From: Phyllobacterium pellucidum
Lineage (GTDB): Bacteria; Pseudomonadota; Alphaproteobacteria; Rhizobiales; Rhizobiaceae
Reading direction: 5' to 3'
Length of the DNA: 64,000 nucleotides
NCBI RefSeq assembly: GCF_013327855.1
Contig: NZ_JABUMX010000001.1
Span: 1,054,001-1,118,000, forward strand
Shown: in pieces, positions 25,284 through 33,870 of the stretch
How positions within the stretch are numbered: the first letter of the stretch is position 1
How the letters are laid out: each line of letters starts with the position of its first letter
Notes under the pieces: generated by a model
Database searches by the model: none
The model's input: only the letters and a program-made list of their open reading frames with translations
Told to the model about the DNA's origin: nothing
Translations under genes and position numbers: made by a program

Positions 25284-25478
25284 ATGAAGCGTTTGCAGAA
25301 CGTAGTGACCCGCTTACGCGGCAGTACCAGTGACACCAGAAAAGACAACTTCGCATCGCCAGAGGAACTCTTGGCCGCCCATGCAATTGAGCCGAGACCT
25401 TCACGCGACTGGACAAAACTATCGAATATACTCAGACGATCAGGTGGGGCCTTCTCGCATCTTCGAAAGGCACACTGA
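25284..25478 (+). CDS. Small basic cargo protein (64 aa)
   Basis: MKRLQNVVTRLRGSTSDTRK, then a Pro/Arg-rich middle and a basic end (LRRSGGAFSHLRKAH). CAGGAGAG lies 6 bases before the ATG. It is followed after 5 bp by another small gene, so the two form an operon. No known family; the charge suggests nucleic acid or membrane surface binding. Confidence 0.5.
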   Translation: MKRLQNVVTRLRGSTSDTRKDNFASPEELLAAHAIEPRPSRDWTKLSNILRRSGGAFSHLRKAH

Positions 25479-25483
25479 GCATC

Positions 25484-25666
25484 ATGGCAGCGCAACACAT
25501 CAAAGAGATCGATGAGGCGATAAGCGAACTCATCGGTTCCCGGAGACTCGAGGTAGTCCAGATAGGACAAAACGGCGCTAACCCTGGGCCTCTTAAGAAT
25601 CTGGTGGAAATCCAGGCAGCGATCGATGCCTTGTTGCGCGCCAAGGAACATGAAATGTCGCTGTAG
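25484..25666 (+). CDS. Small hypothetical cargo protein (60 aa)
   Basis: Starts MAAQHIKEIDEAISELIGS and ends with an amphipathic helix (EIQAAIDALLRAKEHEM). Mostly helical, no known family. It lies 5 bp after the preceding small gene. Confidence 0.5.
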   Translation: MAAQHIKEIDEAISELIGSRRLEVVQIGQNGANPGPLKNLVEIQAAIDALLRAKEHEMSL

Positions 25667-26050
25667 AAGCCGTTACGCCTCTCAAGTACAGCCCACCGAG
25701 CCGCATTATCAGCTCAGTCGACCATTGGAAACGCAGACAACTTTCACCATATTTTAACTATGGCAGCGCACGCTTCCATTGGTTGATAGGCCAACGTCAG
25801 CCGGCCCAACCTGCCCATGTATCGCGTATTCTGCAGGTTGGGCCAACACACGTCGTCTTCCCGCACCATAAAGGGCAGCATGTGTCAGTGAATGGCATGA
25901 CCTATTTGCGTTGGATTTCGACTAGCTCCTGGGCCCCAATTTGCTAAGTTCTCTGTCCAGTAGTAGACTAACGTCGTCGCCAGGCATCTTTGGCCGCTGG
26001 CGCTTGAGAGATGGAACGCGCTCCCGCCCTAAACCTATGGGAGAGGCACC
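25667..26050. other. 384 bp intergenic region
   Basis: No gene is supported. It contains a perfect 12-bp inverted repeat (25803-25844) that may end the transcript of the two small genes before it. Confidence 0.4.
25803..25844 (+). terminator. Perfect 12-bp stem-loop
   Basis: GGCCCAACCTGC and its exact complement are separated by 18 bases (ccatgtatcgcgtattct). No T tract. The size and GTATCGCGTA loop loosely resemble the two dispersed palindromes at 18967 and 21951. Confidence 0.45.
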
Positions 26051-26350
26051 ATGCTTAACATACTCAGCCAGCATAACTATTCACCGGAAGATTGGGATCT
26101 GATGCAACGCGCACACGCCAAGGCGTCGCAGATGCTTGGTCGCTGCTACCTCACCCATGAACATGCGAACCGTCTCGCGCGAACCGTGATGAAGCTTTTT
26201 GACCAAGGTTTACGCGATGATCTTTTCATCGCTGCCAAAGCCGTAGAGCAGGAACTTACGACGACCAAAATCGCGGACGACCGCAACCACATGGTATTCA
26301 TCGCCACGCAGGGTCGCCGTCCTCCCTCCCATGACATTGACGCCCCTTAA
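26051..26350 (+). CDS. Hypothetical cargo protein (99 aa)
   Basis: A soluble protein with YSPEDWDLMQRAHAKASQML, then HEHANRLARTVMKLFDQGLR. GGGAGAGG lies before the ATG. The N-terminal half resembles small rhizobial proteins of unknown function. It is convergent with the tail-fibre gene group and is not part of it. Confidence 0.6.
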   Translation: MLNILSQHNYSPEDWDLMQRAHAKASQMLGRCYLTHEHANRLARTVMKLFDQGLRDDLFIAAKAVEQELTTTKIADDRNHMVFIATQGRRPPSHDIDAP

Positions 26351-26435
26351 CCGGTTTCTCACAGCCCCGCCGCCGCCGTAAAAGAACGCATCGACTTGGT
26401 CTGCGTCATAGTCAGTCCGCTATCGCCGCGATCCC

Positions 26436-26951
26436 TTACAGCTGCGCGGCGTCCCCCCATAGTTGGTCGATCTGTTCCCGGTCCATTCCGTACATCGATC
26501 CGAACGCATCGGTTAGAGGATGTGCGCGCTCGAAGGACGTGGCACCCGTGAGCAACATGCGAGCAGGGAATTGCTGTTCGTCGGGCAACTGGTCAATGAA
26601 TGCCACAATCGCGGCGGGTAAGGTTCCGGTCTGCACCGCCGCAAGTGCTTCGCTTTCCGTGATCAGTCCGCCCACGGCGAGCTGCTGGAAAAACTGACGG
26701 TCGCTGATCGTGCCGGGCACCGGTTCGAACGCTATCCACGGTTCGATTGTGTTCCCTTCAGCTTGCCATTCCAACAGCTTTTGACGTTCCGGCGTGCCAC
26801 CAACTCTAACAATTTCACCGGTCAGTTCATCGGTTTCAGGATCGCGCAATTTCTGATCAACAACTACATCGGCAATCGTTAGAACGGTATTGTCAGGCAG
26901 AATAGCGGCAATTGTTCCATCAGGTAGGTATTTCGCCGATAGAATTTCCAT
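26436..26951 (-). CDS. Tail-fibre-associated protein, possible assembly factor
   Basis: 171 residues. The first 60 form a strand-rich domain (LPDGTIAAILPDNTVLTIAD); the rest is helical with ISDRQFFQQLAVGGLITESE, a helical segment also found in small phage tail proteins. It starts 3 bp after the tail-fibre stop. Its position directly downstream of the fibre is that of tail-fibre chaperones. Function is inferred from context. Confidence 0.55.
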   Translation of the reverse strand: MEILSAKYLPDGTIAAILPDNTVLTIADVVVDQKLRDPETDELTGEIVRVGGTPERQKLLEWQAEGNTIEPWIAFEPVPGTISDRQFFQQLAVGGLITESEALAAVQTGTLPAAIVAFIDQLPDEQQFPARMLLTGATSFERAHPLTDAFGSMYGMDREQIDQLWGDAAQL

Positions 26952-26954
26952 AGT

Positions 26955-28901
26955 TTAAAACTCCGCCGTCGCTGATGCTTGAAGGAAGCCGTATGATGTC
27001 TGGGTAGTAAATTGCAGAAATTGAGTACGTGAGGTGGTTATTTGATAAGCGGCCGCTGAAGACGTACCGGATTGAGTGGTTACTATCGCCGGGATACGGC
27101 GCTTTACCACCTTATAATCCCAGACATGCCACAACTGCCCGGCTGAATCGAAACGTCCGACAAGAATGTTGTCGAATCCGGCACCCGCTCCGGTGCCGGG
27201 ACCATTGAGCAATTCGAAAAACCGCTGACATTTCAACAGATCGTCATGATACGTCACAGGTTTGAACGGATCGGGGTGTTGTGACCAATCACCGTCACTA
27301 AGCGACGCGTGGGCAAAATCAAGATTGTACGTCTTGTTAAGTGGCAGTCGAATGCTGAATGTCAGGCGGTCATCACCGTTCGAGCCAAGAACTTTACCTG
27401 CCACACTTGGTATCGTGAAAACGTATTGAAGTTTCTGCCAAGCACCTCCGGCCGGGATAACAATATTGGTCGCAACCGATATCACAGTGGATGCCGAAGG
27501 GCTCCCACCTGTACCGAATTCCTGAAGAAGCAATATTTCCGGTAGAGTTTCATTTGTACCGGCATTATTGCGAACATATAACGTGAGTGTGCAAAGCTTA
27601 CCCGCAAGTGTCTGCACATATTCTATTTGTTGGGCCAAAGTAGCGAAAGTCTGACCTGATCCGGCAACAGTTTGGTTCATTCGCAGGAATAAAACGGGAT
27701 CGCCCGGAACGGCGGTCTGTCCCAATGTAAAGCCACCGGCCGCCGCCGTTATTTGTCCGCTCCCGTCTTTAGATAGAATCCAACGATCAGCGACAAATGT
27801 CCCGCCACCCACGTTAACCCATACAGCGCCCCGTTGATAAACGAGAAAATCGCCATTTAGGAACGCGTTTGCCGGTGTGAAACTGGAAAGCTTTATACCC
27901 AGAGATTTGATAATTTTTCCGGTTGTTGAGTTGAAGACTGCAATTTCACCATCAACGCTTGAAGCCGGCCCGCTGACGTCACCGCTTGCACGTACCGCCA
28001 ACGCTTTCCAGTAAGCGTTGCTGGTCGTCGGAAGGATCGGAGGCGCATTGCCGGTTGTCATCTGAAGGGCGATCCAGGACGAACCTTGGTTGGTAACGAC
28101 ATCATCTTTAAGGTAACCCGTCGCGCCAGCGTAGTCGCCCTTGAACACAAACCCATTGCCGGCCGCAGCCAGCAGGAACCATTGCGTGTTGGACGTTGTC
28201 GGCAATGTCGGCGGCGGGTTCCCGGTTGTGATAACCCGCGCAATCCAAGACGAGCCGTTCTGCAGGACGACATCACCGATCTGGTAGGTTGTCGCCCCGC
28301 TATAGGTGCCCTTGGATTGAAAGGTGCCATTCGGACCTGTGAGGTAGGCCGGCGTCGACCAATCGCCGGACGCCGATGTGAGCTTGAAAAAGATTGCAGC
28401 GCGTCCGTCGCCGACATCGTTGACCAGCACCGAGAAGCCGGTGGGCGAGGCATCGTAAGCCGCCCTGCCCGCCATGTTGGCAACCTTGGCGTCGGTTTGT
28501 ACGCCCTCGATCAGATCATTCTTGGCAATGAGGGTCAGCGCGCCCGGTCCGGTGAAAATCGGGATCATATCGAACGCGCCGCCCAGTGCAGCGAACGCCT
28601 GCAGGTTGCCGTTGCCAAGCATTTCGATCAGCTCTTGTACCTTGGCCGTCAGGCTGGAGCCGTCGGGCTGATAGCGGATGGCATAGGTTGCCCCGGAGAG
28701 CGCGCCGCCCGTCCATGGCTCCGTCAGCGTGATCTGCGTGTTGCTGTCGACCGACGCAATGATCGCGTCGAGGTTCTTGGTCTTGAAGGTCGCGCCTGGC
28801 TTGATGCCGGCAGCGGCCCAAATGGTACCGACACCAGTAAGAACGGTGCCGTTGGCCGCGATCGAGACGGTGCCGGCCGTATAGTCGGGGCGAATAGCCA
28901 T
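26955..28901 (-). CDS. Tail fibre / receptor-binding protein
   Basis: A 648-residue protein. The N-terminal part (IRPDYTAGTVSIAANGTVL) resembles the tail-attachment domain of lambdoid fibres. Two tandem repeats of about 45 residues follow (YSGATTYQIGDVVLQNGSSW and YAGATGYLKDDVVTNQGSSW), each like a small carbohydrate-binding module. The C-terminal half is a beta-rich region with a jelly-roll-like segment (LCTLTLYVRNNAGTNETLPE). It should contact the host surface polysaccharide. ATGA overlap with the small coiled-coil gene upstream. Confidence 0.8.
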   Translation of the reverse strand: MAIRPDYTAGTVSIAANGTVLTGVGTIWAAAGIKPGATFKTKNLDAIIASVDSNTQITLTEPWTGGALSGATYAIRYQPDGSSLTAKVQELIEMLGNGNLQAFAALGGAFDMIPIFTGPGALTLIAKNDLIEGVQTDAKVANMAGRAAYDASPTGFSVLVNDVGDGRAAIFFKLTSASGDWSTPAYLTGPNGTFQSKGTYSGATTYQIGDVVLQNGSSWIARVITTGNPPPTLPTTSNTQWFLLAAAGNGFVFKGDYAGATGYLKDDVVTNQGSSWIALQMTTGNAPPILPTTSNAYWKALAVRASGDVSGPASSVDGEIAVFNSTTGKIIKSLGIKLSSFTPANAFLNGDFLVYQRGAVWVNVGGGTFVADRWILSKDGSGQITAAAGGFTLGQTAVPGDPVLFLRMNQTVAGSGQTFATLAQQIEYVQTLAGKLCTLTLYVRNNAGTNETLPEILLLQEFGTGGSPSASTVISVATNIVIPAGGAWQKLQYVFTIPSVAGKVLGSNGDDRLTFSIRLPLNKTYNLDFAHASLSDGDWSQHPDPFKPVTYHDDLLKCQRFFELLNGPGTGAGAGFDNILVGRFDSAGQLWHVWDYKVVKRRIPAIVTTQSGTSSAAAYQITTSRTQFLQFTTQTSYGFLQASATAEF

Positions 28902-29107
28902 TAGTGCGCCTTTCCGGGCGTGAGACCATCAACATCGGCGGCTTCCGCTGGCCGCGACTGCTGGATCGTGGCCTGCGCCTGTTCAAGAGCAGCCGTCAGC
29001 TCGTGCACCTGGTTGGCAAGCACGAGCGTTCGGTTCTTGTAAAACTCGACAAGCGCCAACTGTTCATTGAGCGCAGCCATGGGCGCGATCTGAATACGTT
29101 CGGACAT
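28901..29107 (-). CDS. Small coiled-coil phage protein (68 aa)
   Basis: MSERIQIAPMAALNEQLALV, then a helix NQVHELTAALEQAQATIQQ. It lies between the tail tip and the fibre gene, with a strong ribosome site (AAGGGAAA). It may trimerise the fibre or link it to the tip. No family recognised. Confidence 0.6.
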   Translation of the reverse strand: MSERIQIAPMAALNEQLALVEFYKNRTLVLANQVHELTAALEQAQATIQQSRPAEAADVDGLTPGKAH

Positions 29108-29124
29108 TGGATTTCCCTTAAGGA

Positions 29125-32115
29125 TTAACGCTTCCACCAGAGCGCGATCAGCGATCCGGTGAGACCTGTCGTGTTCATTGACCCAGAGAGTTGGAACGTG
29201 GCAGTGAATGAGTTCACGCCAGCCGCGTTCTGGCCGAAGAAGAATTCGGTCTCATCGATGTTGAGCGAATTGCCCGAATTGACGCTGAAGCTTTTGGAGT
29301 AGACCGTCGCTCCAGTGGTGTTGTTGACAACGGAGAATGTCGCCGACCGTGTCACCCCTGACGAGCCGGGATTGCTCACGCTCACGCTGTATTTGAACTG
29401 GAGCAGCGACCTGTTGGGGCTCGGCATGTCGGCCGTCAGGCTGAAGGGAGGCGCAGCAGGCCCGGCAGAGCCCGTCGACGTGACGGAATCAATGCCGAGG
29501 TTCGAGGTGCCGACGATGAGCGAGCCGATGATGGCCGAGCTGATGTCGACGGCGCCGAGCGTTGCTGAAAGTGCGGATAGCGACGTGGCCCGCACATCAT
29601 CAAGGTAGAGCACACCTCCCGTAAACACGAACGGCCGCCGCTTGTTGGCTCCATTCACCATGTAGATGCGATCGGCAACCATGCCGATTTCGCTGAGACC
29701 GCCGGTCAAAGCACTGAGGAACAAGGCGGCTTGCGAGGTTGCTCCCGGCCCCGTTGCCGCAACGCTCAGGCCAATTGTGGCAAGTGCGCCCGCTTGAGTT
29801 GCCTCGACCGTCGACCGGAATAAGCCAGACGCAGAGAAATTCCCGACGGTTGCCGTCAGGGCGATGACCCGATTGGCTGTCGCGACCACCCCGGTGCCCG
29901 GATCGTTGACTGTTGTTGCCACGGCATCAACGGCGCTGGCCGTCGCCGCAAGGCCGGTCACCGGATCGTTGATCACCGCCTCGAGGTCTTCGACGCGGAT
30001 TACCGCTGCTTTCGTCGCCGTGACTACAACAAGGACATCTTTTTTATATGAAGCGGTGACATTCCCGATCGATTCGCGAAGTTCTTTGCTTTCGCTGGCC
30101 GATCGAGCGCCGGTTTGGGCCGCCAGCAGGTTGAGGCGGTCAAGCTCGTCGCGGGCATAGTTGGTGCTCTCGGCGATCCACTCCAAATGCTGTTGCAAAT
30201 TCTGCAATACCTCATCCACCATGCCCGGCAGGTAGATGTCGTCGGCTCCCAGCAGGATGTTTGGCGTTGTGACGTTGAGCCAGCCTGACCAAAGCGTTGT
30301 CCTAGGCGTTCCAGGAATATACCGCCCGCGAACGCCATAGATATTGTTGGGCAGCAAGCCGTGACTGATCTTGATGAACCCCACGCTCGGCTGATCCATT
30401 CTGCTTTGGTACTGAGTCTCAAGGGTCGCGGCGTTGCGCACCTCGAACTCGACGCCGATCACGTCGGCCTGGTCTCCGTCCCACGACAACAGGATTGCGG
30501 GCCTGCGCGGCGAGCCGTTGTTGTCGAGGATGACGGCTGGCTCCGCCGCCCAATCGACGATCGGCTGCGGTTGCGGCCGAACCGGGCCAACCGGGCCAAA
30601 GACCGGCGGCGTGTAATCGTGCTCCTGATCCCAATCGTAGTCGGACGGGTCGACCTCGGTGATATCAAGCATCACATCAAGGTTGGCGCGATCGGACACA
30701 CCATCGACGCGAAACAGCTTGTCGACGTAGCCGTTGCGCTCGGAATTCCAGATGATCACATCGCCGGGCTCGAGCACCCAGGCTGCAGGGCCGAGTACCA
30801 GCGTGTGGCGCCGCGCCCGCCGCGCCTCGGCCAATGCCGATTTCATCAAGCGCTGCACCTGCGACGAGCGATAGACCATATCGAGTTGGATATCGGCCAT
30901 CAGCCGGCGATTGCCGTCGAGCGCTTCGAATGCGGCGTTGTGGATTGCCGGCGCCGTCTTGGTGTTCCATCCCTCGGCCGGCTCGGGATAGGTCGCGTTT
31001 ACGCCGTTGATCGTGTCGGCAAGGCCAAAGAATGGCGTAAAGTCCTGCTCCTCGGTCGATAGAATGTCCGAGTCCGTAAAGGCAAAGACCGCCGCATCGG
31101 GCTCGCCGACGTGGATTTTGTAAACGCCGCCGATTTCGGAAAGCTTGCCCTGGCAGCCGGTAAGCAATGCCTCGATCGCATCGGCGATCTGCGCGCCGAC
31201 GTGGATTTCCCCGCCGGTGTAGTATTGCGGCTCGGGCCCGACAGGACCGGCAATCAATGCCCGGCATTTGTTGATCTGGGCGATCCAGTCCGCCGGCGGC
31301 AGGCGAGCAGCGCTGACACCCTGCAGGCCATAGAACCATTGCGATCCGTAGTTGAAGCCGCGCAAGAGGTTGTAAATCTGCACCGCCGGCAGATCGTCGC
31401 CGTCACCGCCCCATGTCGCCGGATTATCCCAGCGCTGCGCCCCGGCACCGCCCACCGAACTATCCCGCGAAGGATCGTAGAGACGCGCGCCCTGCACTTC
31501 GAACTTGAACTGAGGGAAGCCGGTGAAGAACTCCGGATCCACCTCGGCCGTAACCACCGCATAAGCAACGCCATAGCCAATGCGGCTCGATTGCCACGGA
31601 TGCGACGAGGACGAGACCCGATTGACAAGCAGGCTATCGGCCGCGCTCTGCGTGCCGTCGTGGAAGCGTATCCACAGATGGTTATCGCTGCCCTTACGAT
31701 ATTCGGGTATCTGGAAACCCTTGTCGTCAGGATCGAGTGTGCCCGAGATCGTAACGGGCTCGCCATTCACCCACAGTTGGATGATGCCGTTGATCGGAAT
31801 ATCCGAAATGGCAATGACCTGCGTGAAATACTCGTTCGGCGTCTTGCCGCCATCGCCCCATGTGTTGGCATAGACGAGCGAACCGGCCGTGACCGTGTGG
31901 CCGAGAATGATCGAGCGGGCAACGTCGCCGCCTGACTGCAACTGGCCGTTGATGCTGAACTGAGGCTTTTCGGGCTTGCCGGCGATGGCCTTGGCAATGA
32001 GATTGAGGCCGATGCCAACGGCTGCCTTGAGCAGGATGGCACCAAGACCACCAGACAGAAATGTGCCGCCCAGCAGGCCGCCAATGGCGGTCGCCAAGCC
32101 TGTAAATACAGCCAT
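29125..32115 (-). CDS. Tail tip / host-specificity protein (central fibre)
   Basis: A 996-residue protein in the position of lambda J. The N-terminus has a hydrophobic Gly-rich start (LLGGTFLSGGLGAILLKAAVG). Tail-hub-like segments follow (ILGHTVTAGSLVYANTWGD, VWVNGEP-like strands, WSAAS-type turns), then a fibronectin-like region (RRPAILLSWDGDQADVIGVE). A long coiled coil (residues about 650-760) leads into a beta-rich C-terminus. It should close the tail tube and make the first host contact. Confidence 0.85.
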   Translation of the reverse strand: MAVFTGLATAIGGLLGGTFLSGGLGAILLKAAVGIGLNLIAKAIAGKPEKPQFSINGQLQSGGDVARSIILGHTVTAGSLVYANTWGDGGKTPNEYFTQVIAISDIPINGIIQLWVNGEPVTISGTLDPDDKGFQIPEYRKGSDNHLWIRFHDGTQSAADSLLVNRVSSSSHPWQSSRIGYGVAYAVVTAEVDPEFFTGFPQFKFEVQGARLYDPSRDSSVGGAGAQRWDNPATWGGDGDDLPAVQIYNLLRGFNYGSQWFYGLQGVSAARLPPADWIAQINKCRALIAGPVGPEPQYYTGGEIHVGAQIADAIEALLTGCQGKLSEIGGVYKIHVGEPDAAVFAFTDSDILSTEEQDFTPFFGLADTINGVNATYPEPAEGWNTKTAPAIHNAAFEALDGNRRLMADIQLDMVYRSSQVQRLMKSALAEARRARRHTLVLGPAAWVLEPGDVIIWNSERNGYVDKLFRVDGVSDRANLDVMLDITEVDPSDYDWDQEHDYTPPVFGPVGPVRPQPQPIVDWAAEPAVILDNNGSPRRPAILLSWDGDQADVIGVEFEVRNAATLETQYQSRMDQPSVGFIKISHGLLPNNIYGVRGRYIPGTPRTTLWSGWLNVTTPNILLGADDIYLPGMVDEVLQNLQQHLEWIAESTNYARDELDRLNLLAAQTGARSASESKELRESIGNVTASYKKDVLVVVTATKAAVIRVEDLEAVINDPVTGLAATASAVDAVATTVNDPGTGVVATANRVIALTATVGNFSASGLFRSTVEATQAGALATIGLSVAATGPGATSQAALFLSALTGGLSEIGMVADRIYMVNGANKRRPFVFTGGVLYLDDVRATSLSALSATLGAVDISSAIIGSLIVGTSNLGIDSVTSTGSAGPAAPPFSLTADMPSPNRSLLQFKYSVSVSNPGSSGVTRSATFSVVNNTTGATVYSKSFSVNSGNSLNIDETEFFFGQNAAGVNSFTATFQLSGSMNTTGLTGSLIALWWKR

Positions 32116-32124
32116 TGATTTGCC

Positions 32125-32562
32125 CTAAGACGCGATCGGTTTCATGAAATGGCGCTCGGCGGCGATGTAACCGCGGCGCTCATAGAACTTTGCTGGCAGC
32201 GGATCGGAACCCAGCCCCACCATGTTGACGAAGGAACAGCCCTGCTCCTCGGCCCAAGCCTCATAGGCCGCCAGCATGTGCAGCGCGTCCCTGCCCCGAT
32301 ATTCCGGCTCGATCCACCAAATGACCTCGGTGGCCGCCCGAACCGGCGCGATCGGCAAGAAACCCACTTGAGCAGCGAGCACGCCCTGCACGCCGTCTCG
32401 GTCCAAGACGATGCAAATCTTTTCCGGAGCAGTGAGAAACTGATCGAAAAGGATCGAGGCATAGGGCGGGTTGAACGGGATCGGCAGGCCCGACGCCTCA
32501 TGAAAATTCTTGGCGAGCAGGAGAACCCTGAACTTATCCGCCATCGTGGCGCGGCGTATCAT
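32125..32562 (-). CDS. GNAT-family acetyltransferase-like protein in the tail operon
   Basis: A 145-residue protein with the GNAT fold pattern: IRRATMADKFRVLLLAKNFH, ICIVLDRDGVQGVLAAQVGF, EVIWWIEPEYRGRDALHML (acetyl-CoA loop region, with RGRDA in place of the usual R/Q-x-x-G-x-G/A) and KFYERRGY near the end. Many siphoviruses encode such a protein between tail genes; the target is unknown. It overlaps the upstream tail gene by an ATGA. Confidence 0.75.
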   Translation of the reverse strand: MIRRATMADKFRVLLLAKNFHEASGLPIPFNPPYASILFDQFLTAPEKICIVLDRDGVQGVLAAQVGFLPIAPVRAATEVIWWIEPEYRGRDALHMLAAYEAWAEEQGCSFVNMVGLGSDPLPAKFYERRGYIAAERHFMKPIAS

Positions 32563-33236
32563 GGGCCCCTCAAAACGACAGCGCTGGCAAGGCGGGATGA
32601 TCCCGTCGTTGTGATCTTCCCCTGTTTTTGGCCCCACCAGTACTCGGTCTCGCCGACGGTCGTCACGTCCTGATAGAAGTTATCGGTCGCATTGCGCTTC
32701 TTCTGGCTATCGTTCGATCGCGTGTCGGGATTGCCGCGGGTCATTTCCTGCGTATGGCTGGCGCAAGTGAGGACGATGCTGCCAGCCTCGTTTTCCTTCG
32801 GCGTGTTGACCTCGACGAGATCGACGAACCCGACAAACCGGCAGAACGCCGGGACGAGCAACTGCCGCGAATCCACATCGAACAGCCCCCGGTAAATCTC
32901 GACGCCGGCCTGTTTCAGATCATAGCCGCGCACGATGTTCTCGACGCCGGGATCAAGTTGCGACATCGAGACAGTGACATTGCGCACCGCGATCGTCGTC
33001 CTCTCGGGAATGTCGCTGATCTGGATAAGCGAGCCCGAGCCCTCAAAATTGCGCGTGTTGGCAAGTCCGGTGTCGGGATTGACCACCTGCGCCTGAACAT
33101 CGCCGACATCGGACCAAAAGCCATAATTGAAAGGTGCGCCGGTAACGAGCGCCCGCGCTTTAAGCCAGAGGAAGTCACGTGCGACGAGACGCCTTGCCTG
33201 CAACAGCGCCAGGTTGCCAGCCGAGATATTACGCAT
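32559..33236 (-). CDS. Minor tail protein (DUF2163-like region)
   Basis: 225 residues, starting NISAGNLALLQARRLVARDFLWLKA and continuing with DIPERTTIAVRNVTVSMSQL and GFVDLVEVNTPKENEAGSIV; a C-terminal DNFYQDVTTVGETEYWWG stretch is common to phage hub proteins of this class. Position between the tape measure and tip genes supports a role in the tail baseplate. The family name is tentative. Confidence 0.65.
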   Translation of the reverse strand: MRNISAGNLALLQARRLVARDFLWLKARALVTGAPFNYGFWSDVGDVQAQVVNPDTGLANTRNFEGSGSLIQISDIPERTTIAVRNVTVSMSQLDPGVENIVRGYDLKQAGVEIYRGLFDVDSRQLLVPAFCRFVGFVDLVEVNTPKENEAGSIVLTCASHTQEMTRGNPDTRSNDSQKKRNATDNFYQDVTTVGETEYWWGQKQGKITTTGSSRLASAVVLRGP

Positions 33237-33868
33237 CAGCGGCTCTCCATAGCCTGAAAGGTGATCGAGCCGAACCCGTTCAACTCCGCAGTGCTCGTCA
33301 GTGTGCCAGGAATGAGCGTCATGAGGCAGCAGGGACGCGTGACCTTCACGGCATCATTGACGGCTGCCGCCGGCCACAAATGCGGGCGAATTTCGAACAA
33401 TGGCGACAGACCGGCACCGCTCGCCGTGAAATCCTCGGCCACCTGATGCAGGCTGTTCGGGCCGATCTGAATGTAATCACCAACCTTTCCGGTGTATCCG
33501 GCCGGAAGGTTCTTAACGCGGATCGCCTTGCGGGTCGTCGCGATGGTATCGATCTGTGCGCCGGTAACATCGCCCATGCCTGCGCCGCCTGGATATCCGA
33601 TCGGGTAGCAGCGGCTTTTTGGGAAGGCAAAGAACTGATTGAGACCGTTCTCGAGCACATTGAAACGTGCTTTCCAGTAGTCAAGAACGGGGCGCTGCAG
33701 CGGCTTGGATTGAGCCGTCATCTTCCACAATGGCGCGCCGAGGTCTTTGACAATAGTCTGACCACCAGCCGAACGGCTCTGCTCTTGGCGCCACATGAGG
33801 TCGAAGTCGAGCGTCCAGCCGGGAAAGTCGTGCAGGAAATCGCTCGAAAGCGGGAAGGTGATCGCCAT
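33236..33868 (-). CDS. Distal tail protein
   Basis: 210 residues with strand-rich segments (GWTLDFDLMWRQEQSRSAGG, RKAIRVKNLPAGYTGKVGDY, GAGLSPLFEIRPHLWPAA). It follows the tape measure by 2 bp and overlaps the next tail gene. This is the position of distal tail or hub proteins in siphoviruses. I do not recognise a precise family. Confidence 0.65.
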   Translation of the reverse strand: MAITFPLSSDFLHDFPGWTLDFDLMWRQEQSRSAGGQTIVKDLGAPLWKMTAQSKPLQRPVLDYWKARFNVLENGLNQFFAFPKSRCYPIGYPGGAGMGDVTGAQIDTIATTRKAIRVKNLPAGYTGKVGDYIQIGPNSLHQVAEDFTASGAGLSPLFEIRPHLWPAAAVNDAVKVTRPCCLMTLIPGTLTSTAELNGFGSITFQAMESR

Positions 33869-33870
33869 AA

